A stretch of 64,000 nt of DNA, from positions 62,001-126,000 of the forward strand of contig NZ_FNPD01000001.1 of the NCBI RefSeq assembly GCF_900107215.1, written 5' to 3'. Numbering within the stretch: the first letter of the stretch is position 1; every line of letters starts with the position of its first letter. The translations under genes and the position numbers were made by a program. Source of the DNA: Acetomicrobium thermoterrenum DSM 13490 (GTDB lineage Bacteria; Synergistota; Synergistia; Synergistales; Acetomicrobiaceae). Below the pieces are notes generated by a model, which did no database searches, was not told the origin of the DNA, and saw only the letters and a program-made list of their open reading frames with translations. Of the stretch, positions 42,580 to 51,963 are shown one piece after another.

Positions 42580-43239
42580 TTGCGCATGATATTTCTAGGG
42601 CCACCGGGAGCAGGAAAGGGAACGCAGGCGGTAAAATTGGCATCCAAATATGGAATAGCCCATATCTCTACCGGTGATATGTTGCGTTATCATGTTAAAA
42701 ACGGCACCGATCTTGGCGAGAAGGCGAAGGCCTATATGGACTCGGGCCGGTTGGTGCCCGATGATTTGATTATAGAGATGGTCAAGGAGAGATTGGAAGA
42801 AGAGGACGCAAAGAGGGGCTTTATACTGGACGGATTTCCCAGGACCGTGAATCAGGCGGAAGCTCTGGAAGTTCTTCTAAAGTCCAAGGACATTACCCTC
42901 GATGCCGTTGTTTTATTCGACGTTGACGAAGAAACCTTGGTGCGACGCCTCTCAGGAAGGCGCATCTGCCCAAACTGTAATGCGATTTACAACGTTCATA
43001 ACAGCGATTATCCTGAGGATGGTCGTTGTAAAAGGTGCGGTAATGGACTTATACAGCGCGATGACGACCGACCTGAAGTGGTAAGGCGGCGCCTCAAGGT
43101 TTACGAGGAAGAGACCGCCCCCTTGCTTGATTATTACAGAAATAAGGGCAGCCTGATATCTGTCGATGCCTCTTCCGAAAGCGACGCCGTATTGTACGCC
43201 ATAGTGAGTTTGTACGGAGGCAAAGATGATTCGAATTAA
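42580..43239 (+). CDS. adk: Adenylate kinase (zinc-lid type)
   Basis: 219 residues; interconverts ATP + AMP and 2 ADP. P-loop Gly-Pro-Pro-Gly-Ala-Gly-Lys-Gly-Thr is at about residues 7-15, and the long lid has a C4 zinc site Cys130, Cys133, Cys150, Cys153. Start is TTG 42580 with AGGAGGAA 7 bases upstream; an ATG two codons later is possible. Overlaps map by 14 bases. Confidence 0.97.
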   Translation: MRMIFLGPPGAGKGTQAVKLASKYGIAHISTGDMLRYHVKNGTDLGEKAKAYMDSGRLVPDDLIIEMVKERLEEEDAKRGFILDGFPRTVNQAEALEVLLKSKDITLDAVVLFDVDEETLVRRLSGRRICPNCNAIYNVHNSDYPEDGRCKRCGNGLIQRDDDRPEVVRRRLKVYEEETAPLLDYYRNKGSLISVDASSESDAVLYAIVSLYGGKDDSN

Positions 43240-43999
43240 GAAAGATTGGGAAATAGAAAAGATGAGAAGGGCGGGACTTGTGGTCGCAGACGTCTTAAAA
43301 CTTATGAGGGATATGGTCAAACCCGGGGTGGACACGAAAAGCCTCGATGCAGAGGCCGAAAATATGATATTAAAGAGCGGAGGAATTCCGGCGTTCAAGG
43401 GGTATTCCTTTCCTGGGGCACCCTTTCCCTTTCCCGGTAGTATATGCGTCTCCGTCAACGATGAGATAGTTCACGGCATTCCCGATAATAAGAGAGTTTT
43501 GGTCGAAGGCGATATTGTGAGCATCGACGTGGGAGTCTGCATCGACGGATATTATGGGGATGCTGCTTGCACCTTTCCCGTCGGACTCATAAGCGATAGC
43601 AGATCGAGGTTGCTTGAAGTTACGAAAAGGGCCCTCTATTTGGCAGTCGATGCGGCTAAAAACGGCAATACCGTCGGAGATATAGGGCATACCGTGGAAC
43701 AGTATGTCATTTCGCAGGGTTACGGTCTGGTCCGCGACTATGCGGGCCACGGGATAGGGAAGCGCCTCCATGAGGCTCCCCAGGTCCCTAACTTCGGAAG
43801 ACGGGGGGACGGCATAACCCTTAAAAAGGGGTTTACCCTCGCCATCGAACCAATGGTCATCGCCAGTAAAAACGAAGATGTGGCGGTATTGGAAAACGGA
43901 TGGACGGTTGTAACGGCAGATCACTCGGATGCAGCTCACTTTGAACATACGGTGCTCATTTTCGACGAGAGAGGAATCATACTCACGCCTTGGGAGTGA
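43226..43999 (+). CDS. map: Methionine aminopeptidase, type I
   Basis: 257 residues, pita-bread-fold metalloprotease that removes the initiator methionine. The metal ligands are recognisable in Val-Asn-Asp-Glu-Ile-Val-His-Gly-Ile-Pro, Ile-Asp-Val-Gly (first Asp), Gly-Asp-Ala-Ala-Cys-Thr-Phe (second Asp), the Gly-His-Gly-Ile-Gly His, and the two Glu near residues 210 and 240. Usual position behind adk. Confidence 0.97.
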   Translation: MIRIKKDWEIEKMRRAGLVVADVLKLMRDMVKPGVDTKSLDAEAENMILKSGGIPAFKGYSFPGAPFPFPGSICVSVNDEIVHGIPDNKRVLVEGDIVSIDVGVCIDGYYGDAACTFPVGLISDSRSRLLEVTKRALYLAVDAAKNGNTVGDIGHTVEQYVISQGYGLVRDYAGHGIGKRLHEAPQVPNFGRRGDGITLKKGFTLAIEPMVIASKNEDVAVLENGWTVVTADHSDAAHFEHTVLIFDERGIILTPWE

Positions 44000-44307
44000 C
44001 GATATTGGATTTAGATGACTTTCAAACAGGAAGGGTCGTCATATCCCGCAAGGGAAAGGATAAGGGCACTTTTTATGCAGTGATTGGCATGGATCGGTTG
44101 AAAAACAGGGTATACGTGGCAGACGGGTGGCGGCACTCAGTCTCTCGTCCCAAGCCCAAAAACCCGAAGCATCTTCAGATGACAAATTGGTCTTTGCCAA
44201 GATTGGAGGAACGTTTGAGGGACAGCTCGAAAAATAACGATGAGTGGCTACGTCAGCAACTGCTAAACCTGATTCGAGACAAAGGGGCTCAAATTAAGAG
44301 GGGGTAG
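43996..44307 (+). CDS. KOW-domain RNA-binding protein (L14e/L27e-like)
   Basis: About 103 residues. The N-terminal part, with Asp-Phe-Gln-Thr-Gly-Arg-Val-Val and then Lys-Gly-Lys-Asp-Lys-Gly, is KOW-like, and the rest is basic. In many Firmicutes a small KOW protein lies between map and infA, which matches here. The start is uncertain: GTG 43996 overlaps the map stop in a GTGA, while TTG 43990 and TTG 44005 are also possible. Its specific RNA target is unknown to me. Confidence 0.75.
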   Translation: MTILDLDDFQTGRVVISRKGKDKGTFYAVIGMDRLKNRVYVADGWRHSVSRPKPKNPKHLQMTNWSLPRLEERLRDSSKNNDEWLRQQLLNLIRDKGAQIKRG

Positions 44308-44317
44308 GCCAGCGCGC

Positions 44318-44536
44318 ATGGCGAGGGAAGATGTAATAGAGTTACGGGGTACGGTGCTTGAACCGTTGCCCAACGCGATGTTCAAAGTGCAGCTTGAAAA
44401 CGGTCATATTTTGTTAGCCCATGTCTCGGGCAAGATGCGCATGCATTTCATTCGCATATTGCCCGGGGATAAGGTCTTGGTTCAAGTCTCACCTTACGAC
44501 TTGACAAGAGGACGAATTGTATATAGATATAAATAG
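44318..44536 (+). CDS. infA: Translation initiation factor IF-1
   Basis: 72 residues, single OB-fold S1-like protein. Segments [12 protein letters not shown] and [14 protein letters not shown] are diagnostic. Spacing to rpmJ is 22 bases. Confidence 0.98.
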   Translation: MAREDVIELRGTVLEPLPNAMFKVQLENGHILLAHVSGKMRMHFIRILPGDKVLVQVSPYDLTRGRIVYRYK

Positions 44537-44558
44537 CTTTAAAGGGGGAAGTAAAAAG

Positions 44559-44684
44559 ATGAAAGTCAGACCTTCCGTTAAACCTATTTGCGAACATTGC
44601 CAGGTCATTCGGCGTCACGGCAAGGTATGGATAATTTGCAAAAGAGATCCTAAACATAAACAAAGACAGGGAGCAAGGAGGTAG
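44559..44684 (+). CDS. rpmJ: 50S ribosomal protein L36, zinc-binding
   Basis: 41 residues, bL36, found by reading the gap between infA and rpsM. It begins [11 protein letters not shown] and has Cys11, Cys14, Cys27 and His33 as zinc ligands, i.e. the C-plus form. AAAGGGGGAAG lies upstream, and its 3' end contains the ribosome-binding site of rpsM. It is slightly longer at the C-terminus than the usual 37-38 residues. Confidence 0.96.
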   Translation: MKVRPSVKPICEHCQVIRRHGKVWIICKRDPKHKQRQGARR

Positions 44685-44690
44685 TCGGGC

Positions 44691-45074
44691 ATGGCTCGAA
44701 TCGCAGGTATTGATCTGCCCAGGGACAAAAGAGTCGAGATAGCGTTGACTTATATCTACGGCATAGGTCTTCCTTCGGCGAAGAAGATATTGGCATCTAC
44801 GGGGATCAGCCCCGATACGCGGGTTAAGGACCTCACCGAAGACGAGATCAACAAGCTCCAAAGAGAGATTGAAAACAACCATAAGGTAGAAGGCGATTTG
44901 AGGCGCGAGGTCAACGCGAACATCAAGCGCCTGATAGACATAGGCTGTTATCGGGGCTTAAGGCACAGGCTCGGCCTTCCCGTAAGGGGACAGAGGACGC
45001 GCACCAACGCAAGGACGCGCAAGGGTCCAAAGAGGACGATAGCCGGCAAGAAGAAAGCCACAATGAAAAAGTAA
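44691..45074 (+). CDS. rpsM: 30S ribosomal protein S13
   Basis: 127 residues, uS13. Starts Ala-Arg-Ile-Ala-Gly-Ile-Asp-Leu-Pro and has Gly-Leu-Arg-His-Arg-x-Gly-Leu-Pro-Val-Arg-Gly-Gln-Arg-Thr and the basic C-terminal tail. Part of the alpha operon. Confidence 0.98.
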   Translation: MARIAGIDLPRDKRVEIALTYIYGIGLPSAKKILASTGISPDTRVKDLTEDEINKLQREIENNHKVEGDLRREVNANIKRLIDIGCYRGLRHRLGLPVRGQRTRTNARTRKGPKRTIAGKKKATMKK

Positions 45075-45105
45075 CGGAAGCCTATAAATTAAGGAGGGAA
45101 ATTTA

Positions 45106-45498
45106 GTGGCCAAGAGCACCAAAAGACGGACCAAAAGAAAAGAAAAAAAGAATATAAATTATGCCGTTGCCCACATTCACTCTACATTTAATAATACGAT
45201 CATAAGCATAACAGACAAGCAGGGCGGCGTTGTCGGTTGGGCATCGGGGGGGACAGTAGGTTTCAAGGGTACCCGTAAATCGACGCCCTATGCTGCTCAG
45301 ATGGCAGCACAGGTTGTGGCCAAACAGGCACAGGATCACGGCGTCACTGAAATAGACGTAGTCGTCAAGGGCCCCGGACCGGGAAGGGAGTCGGCCATTA
45401 GAAGTTTGCAGGCCGCAGGACTGCAGATCAACATGATAAAAGACGCCACGCCGATTCCTCATAACGGATGTCGTCCTCCAAAAAGACGACGTGTATAA
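45106..45498 (+). CDS. rpsK: 30S ribosomal protein S11
   Basis: 130 residues, uS11. Signatures: His-Ile-x-Ser-Thr-Phe-Asn-Asn-Thr, Gly-Pro-Gly-Pro-Gly-Arg-Glu and the C-terminal [11 protein letters not shown]. GTG start after AAGGAGGG. Confidence 0.98.
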   Translation: MAKSTKRRTKRKEKKNINYAVAHIHSTFNNTIISITDKQGGVVGWASGGTVGFKGTRKSTPYAAQMAAQVVAKQAQDHGVTEIDVVVKGPGPGRESAIRSLQAAGLQINMIKDATPIPHNGCRPPKRRRV

Positions 45499-45537
45499 GC
45501 CCAACAGGGGAACATTGAAGGAGGGAAAGATCGCGAT

Positions 45538-46164
45538 ATGAGCAGATATACCGGACCTTCCTGCAGGCTGTGTCGCAGGGCAGGAACAAAGTTATTTCTA
45601 AAGGGAGACAGATGCTATTCTGAGAAGTGTGCCATAGCGAGGAGGAACTCCTTACCGGGTCAGCACTCGCAGAGGCGAGCGAAATTCAGCGAATATGGCT
45701 TGCGGTTGCACGAGAAGCAGAAGCTCAGAAGGTTTTACGGAATGACGGAACGGCAGTTTGAGAGGTTCTTCGAAAAGGCCAGCAGAATGGCCGGGCAGAA
45801 GGGGCACAATTTTCTGCAGTTGTTGGAAAGACGCGTTGACAGCGTGGTCTATCGCTTGGGCATTGCCTCGAGCAGAGCTCAAGCCAGACAGCTCGTGACC
45901 CACGGTCACATAACCGTCAACGGCAAAAAACTTGACATACCAAGCGCTTTGGTGAAAGTCGGCGATGTCATAGCCGTTGCTCCCAACAGCAGGGACATTC
46001 CTACTATAAGGGAAAACTTGGAAGTCGCTTCGGCCCGGGCCATACCGGAGTGGCTTGAACTCAATGCCGAGCGGATGGAGGGTAGAGTAGTATCTCTTCC
46101 GACGAGGGAGCAGATCGACGTTCCCGTCAACGAACAGCTCATCGTCGAATACTACGCTCGATAA
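45538..46164 (+). CDS. rpsD: 30S ribosomal protein S4, zinc-binding form
   Basis: 208 residues, uS4, primary 16S binder. Zinc site Cys9, Cys12, Cys26, Cys31 marks the C-plus form. The S4 domain follows (Leu-Asp-Ser/[10 protein letters not shown] at about 96-110). In many bacteria S4 autoregulates the alpha operon; I saw no clear pseudoknot. Confidence 0.98.
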   Translation: MSRYTGPSCRLCRRAGTKLFLKGDRCYSEKCAIARRNSLPGQHSQRRAKFSEYGLRLHEKQKLRRFYGMTERQFERFFEKASRMAGQKGHNFLQLLERRVDSVVYRLGIASSRAQARQLVTHGHITVNGKKLDIPSALVKVGDVIAVAPNSRDIPTIRENLEVASARAIPEWLELNAERMEGRVVSLPTREQIDVPVNEQLIVEYYAR

Positions 46165-46184
46165 TTATTAAGGAGAGGATCAGT

Positions 46185-47219
46185 TTGGAACGTGTTGTGC
46201 CGGATATCCATATAGAAGAAAGCAGTTCGGGATATGGACGGATTAGAATAGAACCCCTGGAGAGGGGGTACGGCGTAACGCTTGGGAATGCCATTAGGCG
46301 AGTCCTGCTGTCGTCCATCCCGGGAGCTGCCGTCTCCGCCATCAGGATCGATGGCGTATTGCATGAGTTCAGTACAGTGCCCGGCGTAATGGAGGACGTA
46401 TTGGAAATAATATTGAACATAAAAAAGCTAGCCGTCGTGTCCCACAGCGATGACGTTCGCATGTTGAGGCTGGAGGCAGAGGGGCCCAAGGTCGTGACGG
46501 TCGCCGATATAATCCCCGACAGCGAGGTGGAGTTTTCCAACCCCGAGGCTTACATATGTACTTTGGAAGAAGGTCATAAATTGGAAATGGACCTTTACGT
46601 CGAGCGGGGTGTAGGCTATCTGACAATGGACAGGCCAAGACCTAACTATTTGCCCATAGATGTTTTACTAGTCGATGCTGTATTTTCTCCCGTCTTGCGC
46701 GTGAACTACAACGTCGGGGCTGCAAGGGTTGGCCAGCGAACCGACTACGAGAGCCTGCTCATCGAATTGTGGACAAACGAGACGGTCGAGCCCGCTAAAG
46801 CCTTTCTTGAGGCTGTCAAGATATTGAACCAATATTTTGGCCATATAGCTTCCCTGTTGCTAAAAGAGCCCGTCTCTCCCGTAGCGGCGGAGGTTCCTGA
46901 GGCTGTCGTTGAGGCTGTAGCGGAGGAAGACCCCATTCTCTCCAGGCCCATTCGGGATCTGGAACTATCCATACGAAGCGAAAACTGCCTGCTTCGCGCA
47001 GGAGTGCGCACCATAGGGGATTTGGTCCAATACACGAGGGACGATCTTTTGAAGATACGTAATCTTGGAAAGATTTCCCTGAAGGAGATAGAGGAAAAGT
47101 TGGATATCTTCGGCCTGTCTTTGAGCGCTCCCAAAGCAGGTTCGAAGGCCGGAACAGATTCCCAGGAAAATGACGCCGAAGGTAACTTGGATGATGAAAA
47201 CGAAGGCAAGGAGGAATAG
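46185..47219 (+). CDS. rpoA: DNA-directed RNA polymerase subunit alpha
   Basis: 344 residues. The N-terminal dimerisation domain has Gly-Tyr-Gly-Val-Thr-Leu-Gly-Asn-Ala-x-Arg-Arg-Val-Leu-Leu-Ser-Ser near residue 28. The C-terminal DNA-binding domain (about 245-310) has Arg-Ser-x-Asn-Cys-Leu and Asn-Leu-Gly-x-x-Ser-Leu-Lys-Glu-Ile. A 30-residue acidic tail follows. TTG start after AAGGAGAGG. Confidence 0.97.
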   Translation: MERVVPDIHIEESSSGYGRIRIEPLERGYGVTLGNAIRRVLLSSIPGAAVSAIRIDGVLHEFSTVPGVMEDVLEIILNIKKLAVVSHSDDVRMLRLEAEGPKVVTVADIIPDSEVEFSNPEAYICTLEEGHKLEMDLYVERGVGYLTMDRPRPNYLPIDVLLVDAVFSPVLRVNYNVGAARVGQRTDYESLLIELWTNETVEPAKAFLEAVKILNQYFGHIASLLLKEPVSPVAAEVPEAVVEAVAEEDPILSRPIRDLELSIRSENCLLRAGVRTIGDLVQYTRDDLLKIRNLGKISLKEIEEKLDIFGLSLSAPKAGSKAGTDSQENDAEGNLDDENEGKEE

Positions 47220-47222
47220 AGG

Positions 47223-47576
47223 ATGAGGCATAGAATGCGCTCTAGGACGCTTGGGCGATATGGAGCACACAGAAGTGCGATGCTCATAAACATGGCTGCA
47301 AGCCTTATAATTCACGAGAGCATAGAGACCACGGTTCCGCGGGCGAAAGAGCTTCGCAGGTATGTTGAAAAGCTCGTTACTCGCGCCAAGGGCGGGACTT
47401 TGCACGACAGAAGGATAGTTATATCGAGATTGCGCAACAAGGAAGCGACGATAAAGCTCTTCAATGAGCTTGCGCCCCGTTATGCCAATCGCCCGGGAGG
47501 CTATACTCGAATAGTGAAACTTGGATACCGCAAGGGAGACGCTGCCCCAACGGCCATAATTGAATTTGTTCAGTAA
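47223..47576 (+). CDS. rplQ: 50S ribosomal protein L17
   Basis: 117 residues, bL17. Starts Arg-His-Arg and contains Leu-Gly-Arg-x-x-x-His-Arg-x-Ala-Met and Thr-Thr-x-x-Arg-Ala-Lys-Glu-Leu-Arg. It closes the alpha operon; no terminator is seen in the 6 bases before the transporter genes. Confidence 0.98.
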   Translation: MRHRMRSRTLGRYGAHRSAMLINMAASLIIHESIETTVPRAKELRRYVEKLVTRAKGGTLHDRRIVISRLRNKEATIKLFNELAPRYANRPGGYTRIVKLGYRKGDAAPTAIIEFVQ

Positions 47577-47582
47577 TCCGAT

Positions 47583-48419
47583 ATGACTGCAAGGACAATT
47601 TTTTCTTTAAGGGATGTGACTTTTTGTTATCCCGGCTCGGACAAACCCGCCATATCGGGCATAACGATGGACGTAGAGGAAGGTCGGTGGGTTTCGGTCG
47701 TAGGAGACAACGGATCGGGCAAGTCTACCCTGGCAAAGCAATTGAACGCCCTGCTGGTGCCAACGCGGGGCGTTTGTTTTGTCATGGGCAAGGACACCAA
47801 AGACCCATCCCTACAATGGGAAATCAGAAAAGACGTCAGCATGGTCTTTCAAAACCCAGAAAATCAGATAGTCGCCTCTGTGGTCGAAGAAGAAGTCGCC
47901 TTCGGACCCGAAAATTTGGGACTTACGAGCGTGGAAATTGAGGAGCGAGTGAGGTGGGCCTTGAAGGTTACAGGCCTTTTTGAGTTTGCACATAGGCCAA
48001 CCTATGCCCTTTCCGGCGGGCAAAAGCAGCGGCTTGCTCTTGCAGGAGCGCTTGCCATGAAGCCCAGATGTATTGTCCTCGATGAGGCGACCAGCATGTT
48101 GGACCCAGAAGGAAGAAAGGATTTGGTCGCAGTTTTAACCAGATTGCACCACGAAGGGATGACGGTGGTCATGATTACCCACAGATTGGAGGAGATACTG
48201 TTTTCCGATCTCACGGCCGTGCTCTCTCGGGGTAAATTGGCCTTCTACGGAGAGACGAAAGACCTTTTGGATAGCACGACCTTTGCCCGATTGGGTATCA
48301 AAGAGCCCCCCTTGTTTAAGTTGTGGCGCAACTTGAAGTCCAGGGGGTTGCTCGAAGAATCTACCTATCCCACTGTTCGGAATATGGTCGAAGAGCTGGT
48401 GGAAAGGCTATGTCTATAA
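47583..48419 (+). CDS. ecfA1: ECF transporter ATPase A1
   Basis: 278-residue ABC ATPase of energy-coupling-factor transporters, which import vitamins and metals using a shared module plus separate S proteins. Walker A Gly-Asp-Asn-Gly-Ser-Gly-Lys-Ser is near residues 41-48, Q-loop Gln-Asn-Pro-Glu-Asn-Gln near 98, Leu-Ser-Gly-Gly-Gln signature near 143 and Walker B Val-Leu-Asp-Glu near 168. The ribosome-binding site is weak. Order after rplQ matches Firmicutes. Confidence 0.93.
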   Translation: MTARTIFSLRDVTFCYPGSDKPAISGITMDVEEGRWVSVVGDNGSGKSTLAKQLNALLVPTRGVCFVMGKDTKDPSLQWEIRKDVSMVFQNPENQIVASVVEEEVAFGPENLGLTSVEIEERVRWALKVTGLFEFAHRPTYALSGGQKQRLALAGALAMKPRCIVLDEATSMLDPEGRKDLVAVLTRLHHEGMTVVMITHRLEEILFSDLTAVLSRGKLAFYGETKDLLDSTTFARLGIKEPPLFKLWRNLKSRGLLEESTYPTVRNMVEELVERLCL

Positions 48420-49261
48420 GGGTTTGCAACGTAAGTTATGTATATCATAGGGATACTCCCCTGGAGACGGTTTCGCTTCGGGATGTCTCGTTCGATGTCG
48501 ATCCTGGAGAATGGATAGCTGTTGTGGGGCATACGGGGAGTGGAAAGACCACTCTGGCCCAAATGCTCAACGGGTTGCTTTTCCCCACGTCGGGAGAAGT
48601 CGTCGTCGACGGATTAAAGCTCTATCCAAAGGCTCCTCATCTAAAGTCCCTTAGACGAAAGGTAGGTCTCGTATTTCAATACCCTGAGCATCAACTGTTT
48701 GCCGAAACCGTATTGGACGAGATGATGTATGCTCCCAAAAACTTCGACATCCCCGAAGATGAAGCGAGGAGAAATATCGAAAGGACTCTCGAGCTTTTCG
48801 ATCTCGACGAAAATGTGCTTTCAAAAAATCCCTTTGAACTGTCGGGAGGACAGAGAAGAAAGGTCGCTCTTGCTTCGATTATGGTGGTAGAGCCTGACTA
48901 TCTCGTTTTGGACGAACCGACGGCAGGGTTGGATTGGAAGGGGAGGGAAGCGCTGTTTTCAATACTTGAGGACTTCAGGAGTAAAGGAATCGCGATCGTA
49001 CAGATAACACATGATATCGAGATGGTTTTGGGTCACTGCGACAAGCTGTTGGTGCTCGAGAATGGGAGAAAAAAGTTGTGGGGAAGGCCCGCAGAAGTGA
49101 TAGAAGATCTGGCCGAAAAGCCGGTAAAGGGGCTTGTCCTTCCCGAGGTCCTGGAGTTTGCCCATTCACTGAGAAATGCTGGACTGAACGTGCCTCTTAC
49201 GTGGGATGAGAAGTCCTTGCTTGAAGCCATAGAAAGGGAGGTTTCTTCGTGCATTTCCTAG
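48410..49261 (+). CDS. ecfA2: ECF transporter ATPase A2
   Basis: About 283 residues. Walker A Gly-His-Thr-Gly-Ser-Gly-Lys-Thr near 44, Q-loop Gln-Tyr-Pro-Glu-His-Gln near 89, Leu-Ser-Gly-Gly-Gln near 145 and Walker B Val-Leu-Asp-Glu-Pro near 170. Family members start near Ser-Ile-x-Val-x-Asn-Val-Ser-Tyr, so I use ATG 48410, overlapping ecfA1 by 10 bases, although the frame is open to 48323. Confidence 0.93.
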   Translation: MSIRVCNVSYVYHRDTPLETVSLRDVSFDVDPGEWIAVVGHTGSGKTTLAQMLNGLLFPTSGEVVVDGLKLYPKAPHLKSLRRKVGLVFQYPEHQLFAETVLDEMMYAPKNFDIPEDEARRNIERTLELFDLDENVLSKNPFELSGGQRRKVALASIMVVEPDYLVLDEPTAGLDWKGREALFSILEDFRSKGIAIVQITHDIEMVLGHCDKLLVLENGRKKLWGRPAEVIEDLAEKPVKGLVLPEVLEFAHSLRNAGLNVPLTWDEKSLLEAIEREVSSCIS

Positions 49262-50061
49262 AGCATCTTTCCTTGGGACAGTACGTCCCCGCTAAATCTT
49301 TCATCCATTCGTTGGACCCAAGGAGCAAAGTTCTGGCCGTCATGTTTTTGATCACCTCTGTTTTTCTGGCGAACACTACTCTGTGGCCTTACGTCATATG
49401 GTTTGTCTTGATCGTTATTATCAGCGCCTTGAGTAATATATCTTTTAAGACGGTCGTGACGTCGACGAGGCCCGTGCTAATATTGATCGTATTTACCTTG
49501 GCGATAAACCTGTTTTTCGCCGACGGCAGGGAGTTGTTCAGGATAGCCTTCATTTCAATTACCGAGGAAGGTCTCTTGACGGGAATTAAAATGGGCCTAA
49601 GGCTTTTTTATCTAGTATTGTTTGCCAATATAACGATGATGACTACAAGCCCGATAGAGCTTTCCGACGGCATCGAGTCTTTGCTTTCGCCTTTCAAGCG
49701 TTACGGGCTTCCAGCCCATGAATTTGCCATGATGATGACGATAGCCCTGCGGTTCATACCGACCCTCTTGGACGAAACGGACAGGATAATGAAGGCCCAG
49801 CTTGCCCGTGGAGCCGATCTGGACAGCGGCGGAATTATAAAGAGGTTTAAGGCTTTGATCCCTGTGCTGGTGCCTCTTTTTGTGATTGTATTCCAAAGGG
49901 CCGAAGAACTTGCAGTAGCAATGGAGGCTAGATGCTACAGGGGCGACTATGGTAGAAGCAGGATGAGACCGCTTGTGTGGGGTGCCTGTGACAGCCTTTA
50001 TTTGGGTGCCATTCTTTTTATCTCAGTAAGCGGGGTGATTTTGGATAGGTGGATACTATAG
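49249..50061 (+). CDS. ecfT: ECF transporter transmembrane coupler T
   Basis: 270 residues with about five to six membrane spans. The coupling-helix motif appears as Ala-Arg-Gly-Ala (near residue 186) and Ala-Met-Glu-Ala-Arg-Cys-Tyr-Arg-Gly (near 224), both typical of EcfT. GTG start overlaps ecfA2 by 13 bases. No substrate-binding S gene is in the window, so this is a group II-like shared module. Confidence 0.92.
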   Translation: MHFLEHLSLGQYVPAKSFIHSLDPRSKVLAVMFLITSVFLANTTLWPYVIWFVLIVIISALSNISFKTVVTSTRPVLILIVFTLAINLFFADGRELFRIAFISITEEGLLTGIKMGLRLFYLVLFANITMMTTSPIELSDGIESLLSPFKRYGLPAHEFAMMMTIALRFIPTLLDETDRIMKAQLARGADLDSGGIIKRFKALIPVLVPLFVIVFQRAEELAVAMEARCYRGDYGRSRMRPLVWGACDSLYLGAILFISVSGVILDRWIL

Positions 50062-50855
50062 GTCGTTTTGCAGTGCTGCTTTCCTATGATGGCTTTGCCT
50101 TTCACGGCTTCCAAAGGCAGAAAGACCTGCCCACCGTGGAATTGGCTCTGGAAGAAGCTTTAAGCCTGCTTGATAAAAAAGGAAGAAAAGTGAAGGTGAC
50201 GGGAGCCGGAAGAACCGACAGGGGAGTGCATGCCCTGGGGCAGGTAGTTCATTTTGACATCTCTTGGCCCCACGGTCCTGCTGCTTTGAGAAAAGCACTG
50301 GAGGCAAATTTGCCTTCCTCTATAGGCATATATGAAGTAGTTCCTGTGGACTTTGCTTTCCACGCCAGAAGGAGCGCCCTTTGGAGAAAGTATGCCTATT
50401 TTATCTGGAAAGGCGATTGCAGACTTCCCCATTTAAGCAGATATGTCTGGTGGAACCGAAGAGGCTGGGACATGGATTTGGCGAAGAAGTTTTTAACGAT
50501 GATAAAGGGTTTCCACGATTTTGGAGCCTTTTGCAGAAAGGCCGATCGTCCTTCTGATGCGAGGCGCACTATAATGGAAGCCGGAATCGAAGAGAAGGGC
50601 CCCCTTTTGAAGATTTCCGTAACGGGGAGGTCGTTCTTGACGAATATGGTAAGGATAATAGTTGGTACAATGGATGAGATAGCGACGGGGAGAAAAAGCC
50701 TGGAGGATATCTCTCGTCTTTTGAGTGGCGGCTCTCGCGGTGAAGCGGGTCCTACGGCTCCAGCGGAGGGCTTGTTTTTGTGGGAAGTTCGCTACGATCC
50801 CATGCCCTTCGGTTGCGAAGAATACAACGCTGTAACAGGCAATTTTATTCTTTAA
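50049..50855 (+). CDS. truA: tRNA pseudouridine synthase A (positions 38-40)
   Basis: 268 residues. The catalytic Asp lies in Gly-Ala-Gly-Arg-Thr-Asp-Arg-Gly-Val-His-Ala near residue 59; Tyr-Asp-Gly-Phe-Ala-Phe-His-Gly-Phe-Gln starts the enzyme. GTG start overlaps ecfT by 13 bases. In Firmicutes rplM-rpsI usually follow; here an mreB-like gene follows instead. Confidence 0.95.
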   Translation: MDTIGRFAVLLSYDGFAFHGFQRQKDLPTVELALEEALSLLDKKGRKVKVTGAGRTDRGVHALGQVVHFDISWPHGPAALRKALEANLPSSIGIYEVVPVDFAFHARRSALWRKYAYFIWKGDCRLPHLSRYVWWNRRGWDMDLAKKFLTMIKGFHDFGAFCRKADRPSDARRTIMEAGIEEKGPLLKISVTGRSFLTNMVRIIVGTMDEIATGRKSLEDISRLLSGGSRGEAGPTAPAEGLFLWEVRYDPMPFGCEEYNAVTGNFIL

Positions 50856-50876
50856 GGCAAAAGGAGGTTACCTCAA

Positions 50877-51920
50877 GTGTTGGGTTTAGATATAGGTATA
50901 GATTTAGGAACGGCGACAATATTGATCTATGTAAAGGGAAAGGGCGTGATTATGAGGGAGCCGTCGGTGGTGGCAATAGATCAGAACAACAACAAGATCT
51001 TGGCCGTTGGCTCGGAGGCCAAGAGAATGCTCGGTAGGACTCCGGGGAACGTCGTAGCCGTTCGACCGCTTCAAAGCGGGGTCATAGCCAACTATACCAT
51101 GACAGAGGCCATGATAAGGCACTTCCTGAAAAAAACCATGTCGGGATTGAACAAATTTTTGCGCCATCGCGTGATGATAGGCGTTCCCTCGGGAGCCACG
51201 GACGTGGAAAGAAGGGCCGTTTTGGAGGCTGCCCTCGAAGTGGGCGCCAAGGAGGCCTACCTCATAGAGGAACCAATGGCTGCAGCTATTGGTGCGGGGC
51301 TGTCAGTGGAGGAACCGCGGGGCAACATGGTGGTGGACGTAGGAGGCGGGACTTCGGATATAGCCGTAATATCCCTGGGGGGGCTTGTAGTGGCCGAGTC
51401 GCTGCGCATGGGCGGAGATGCCATGGATGAGGCGATAATAAGGTACGTCAGAAAGAAATACAATTTGGAGATAGGGTCGCAAACGGCCGAGGCATTGAAG
51501 ATATCGATCGGCAACTGTTGCAACAATATCCCTGAGGAAGAAAAGAAAACGATGGCGGTCAAGGGTAGGGACGTAGTCCTCGGTCTTCCAAGGCAGGTAG
51601 AGTTGACTACAAAGGATGTGAAGGAGGCAATAGAGGACATAGTTTCGTCGATAATCAGGAGCATAAGGCGCGTATTGGAGCTAACGCCGGCGGAACTTTC
51701 TGCCGATATTATTGACAGGGGAATAGTGCTTACGGGGGGAGGAGCCCTCCTTAAGGGGCTTTCCGAGCTCATACACGACCAGACGGGCATAAAGACCTAC
51801 GTAGCCGACTCGCCCCTGGAATGCGTAGCCCTGGGAACGGGAAAGGCTTTGGACGAACTGAACGCCCTCAAAGAATCAGGCTCGGTGTATTCGGCAATAA
51901 AGAAAAGTTCAGGGCGTTAG
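50877..51920 (+). CDS. mbl: Actin-like rod-shape protein MreB/Mbl
   Basis: 347-residue bacterial actin. Phosphate loops Asp-Leu-Gly-Thr-Ala near residue 9 and Val-Asp-Val-Gly-Gly-Gly-Thr-Ser-Asp near 156, the Glu-Glu-Pro-Met-Ala-Ala-Ala-Ile-Gly segment near 131 and the Leu-Thr-Gly-Gly-Gly-Ala-Leu segment near 284. mreD and mrdA at the left edge imply another mreB upstream of the window, so this is probably a paralogue. In Bacillus the mbl gene is followed by flgF/flgG-type genes (flhO, flhP), and here a flgF remnant follows. GTG start after AAAGGAGG. Confidence 0.9.
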   Translation: MLGLDIGIDLGTATILIYVKGKGVIMREPSVVAIDQNNNKILAVGSEAKRMLGRTPGNVVAVRPLQSGVIANYTMTEAMIRHFLKKTMSGLNKFLRHRVMIGVPSGATDVERRAVLEAALEVGAKEAYLIEEPMAAAIGAGLSVEEPRGNMVVDVGGGTSDIAVISLGGLVVAESLRMGGDAMDEAIIRYVRKKYNLEIGSQTAEALKISIGNCCNNIPEEEKKTMAVKGRDVVLGLPRQVELTTKDVKEAIEDIVSSIIRSIRRVLELTPAELSADIIDRGIVLTGGGALLKGLSELIHDQTGIKTYVADSPLECVALGTGKALDELNALKESGSVYSAIKKSSGR

Positions 51921-51963
51921 TCTTACAGATTGCATCTAACAATTAAAGAAGGTGGTTATTTCT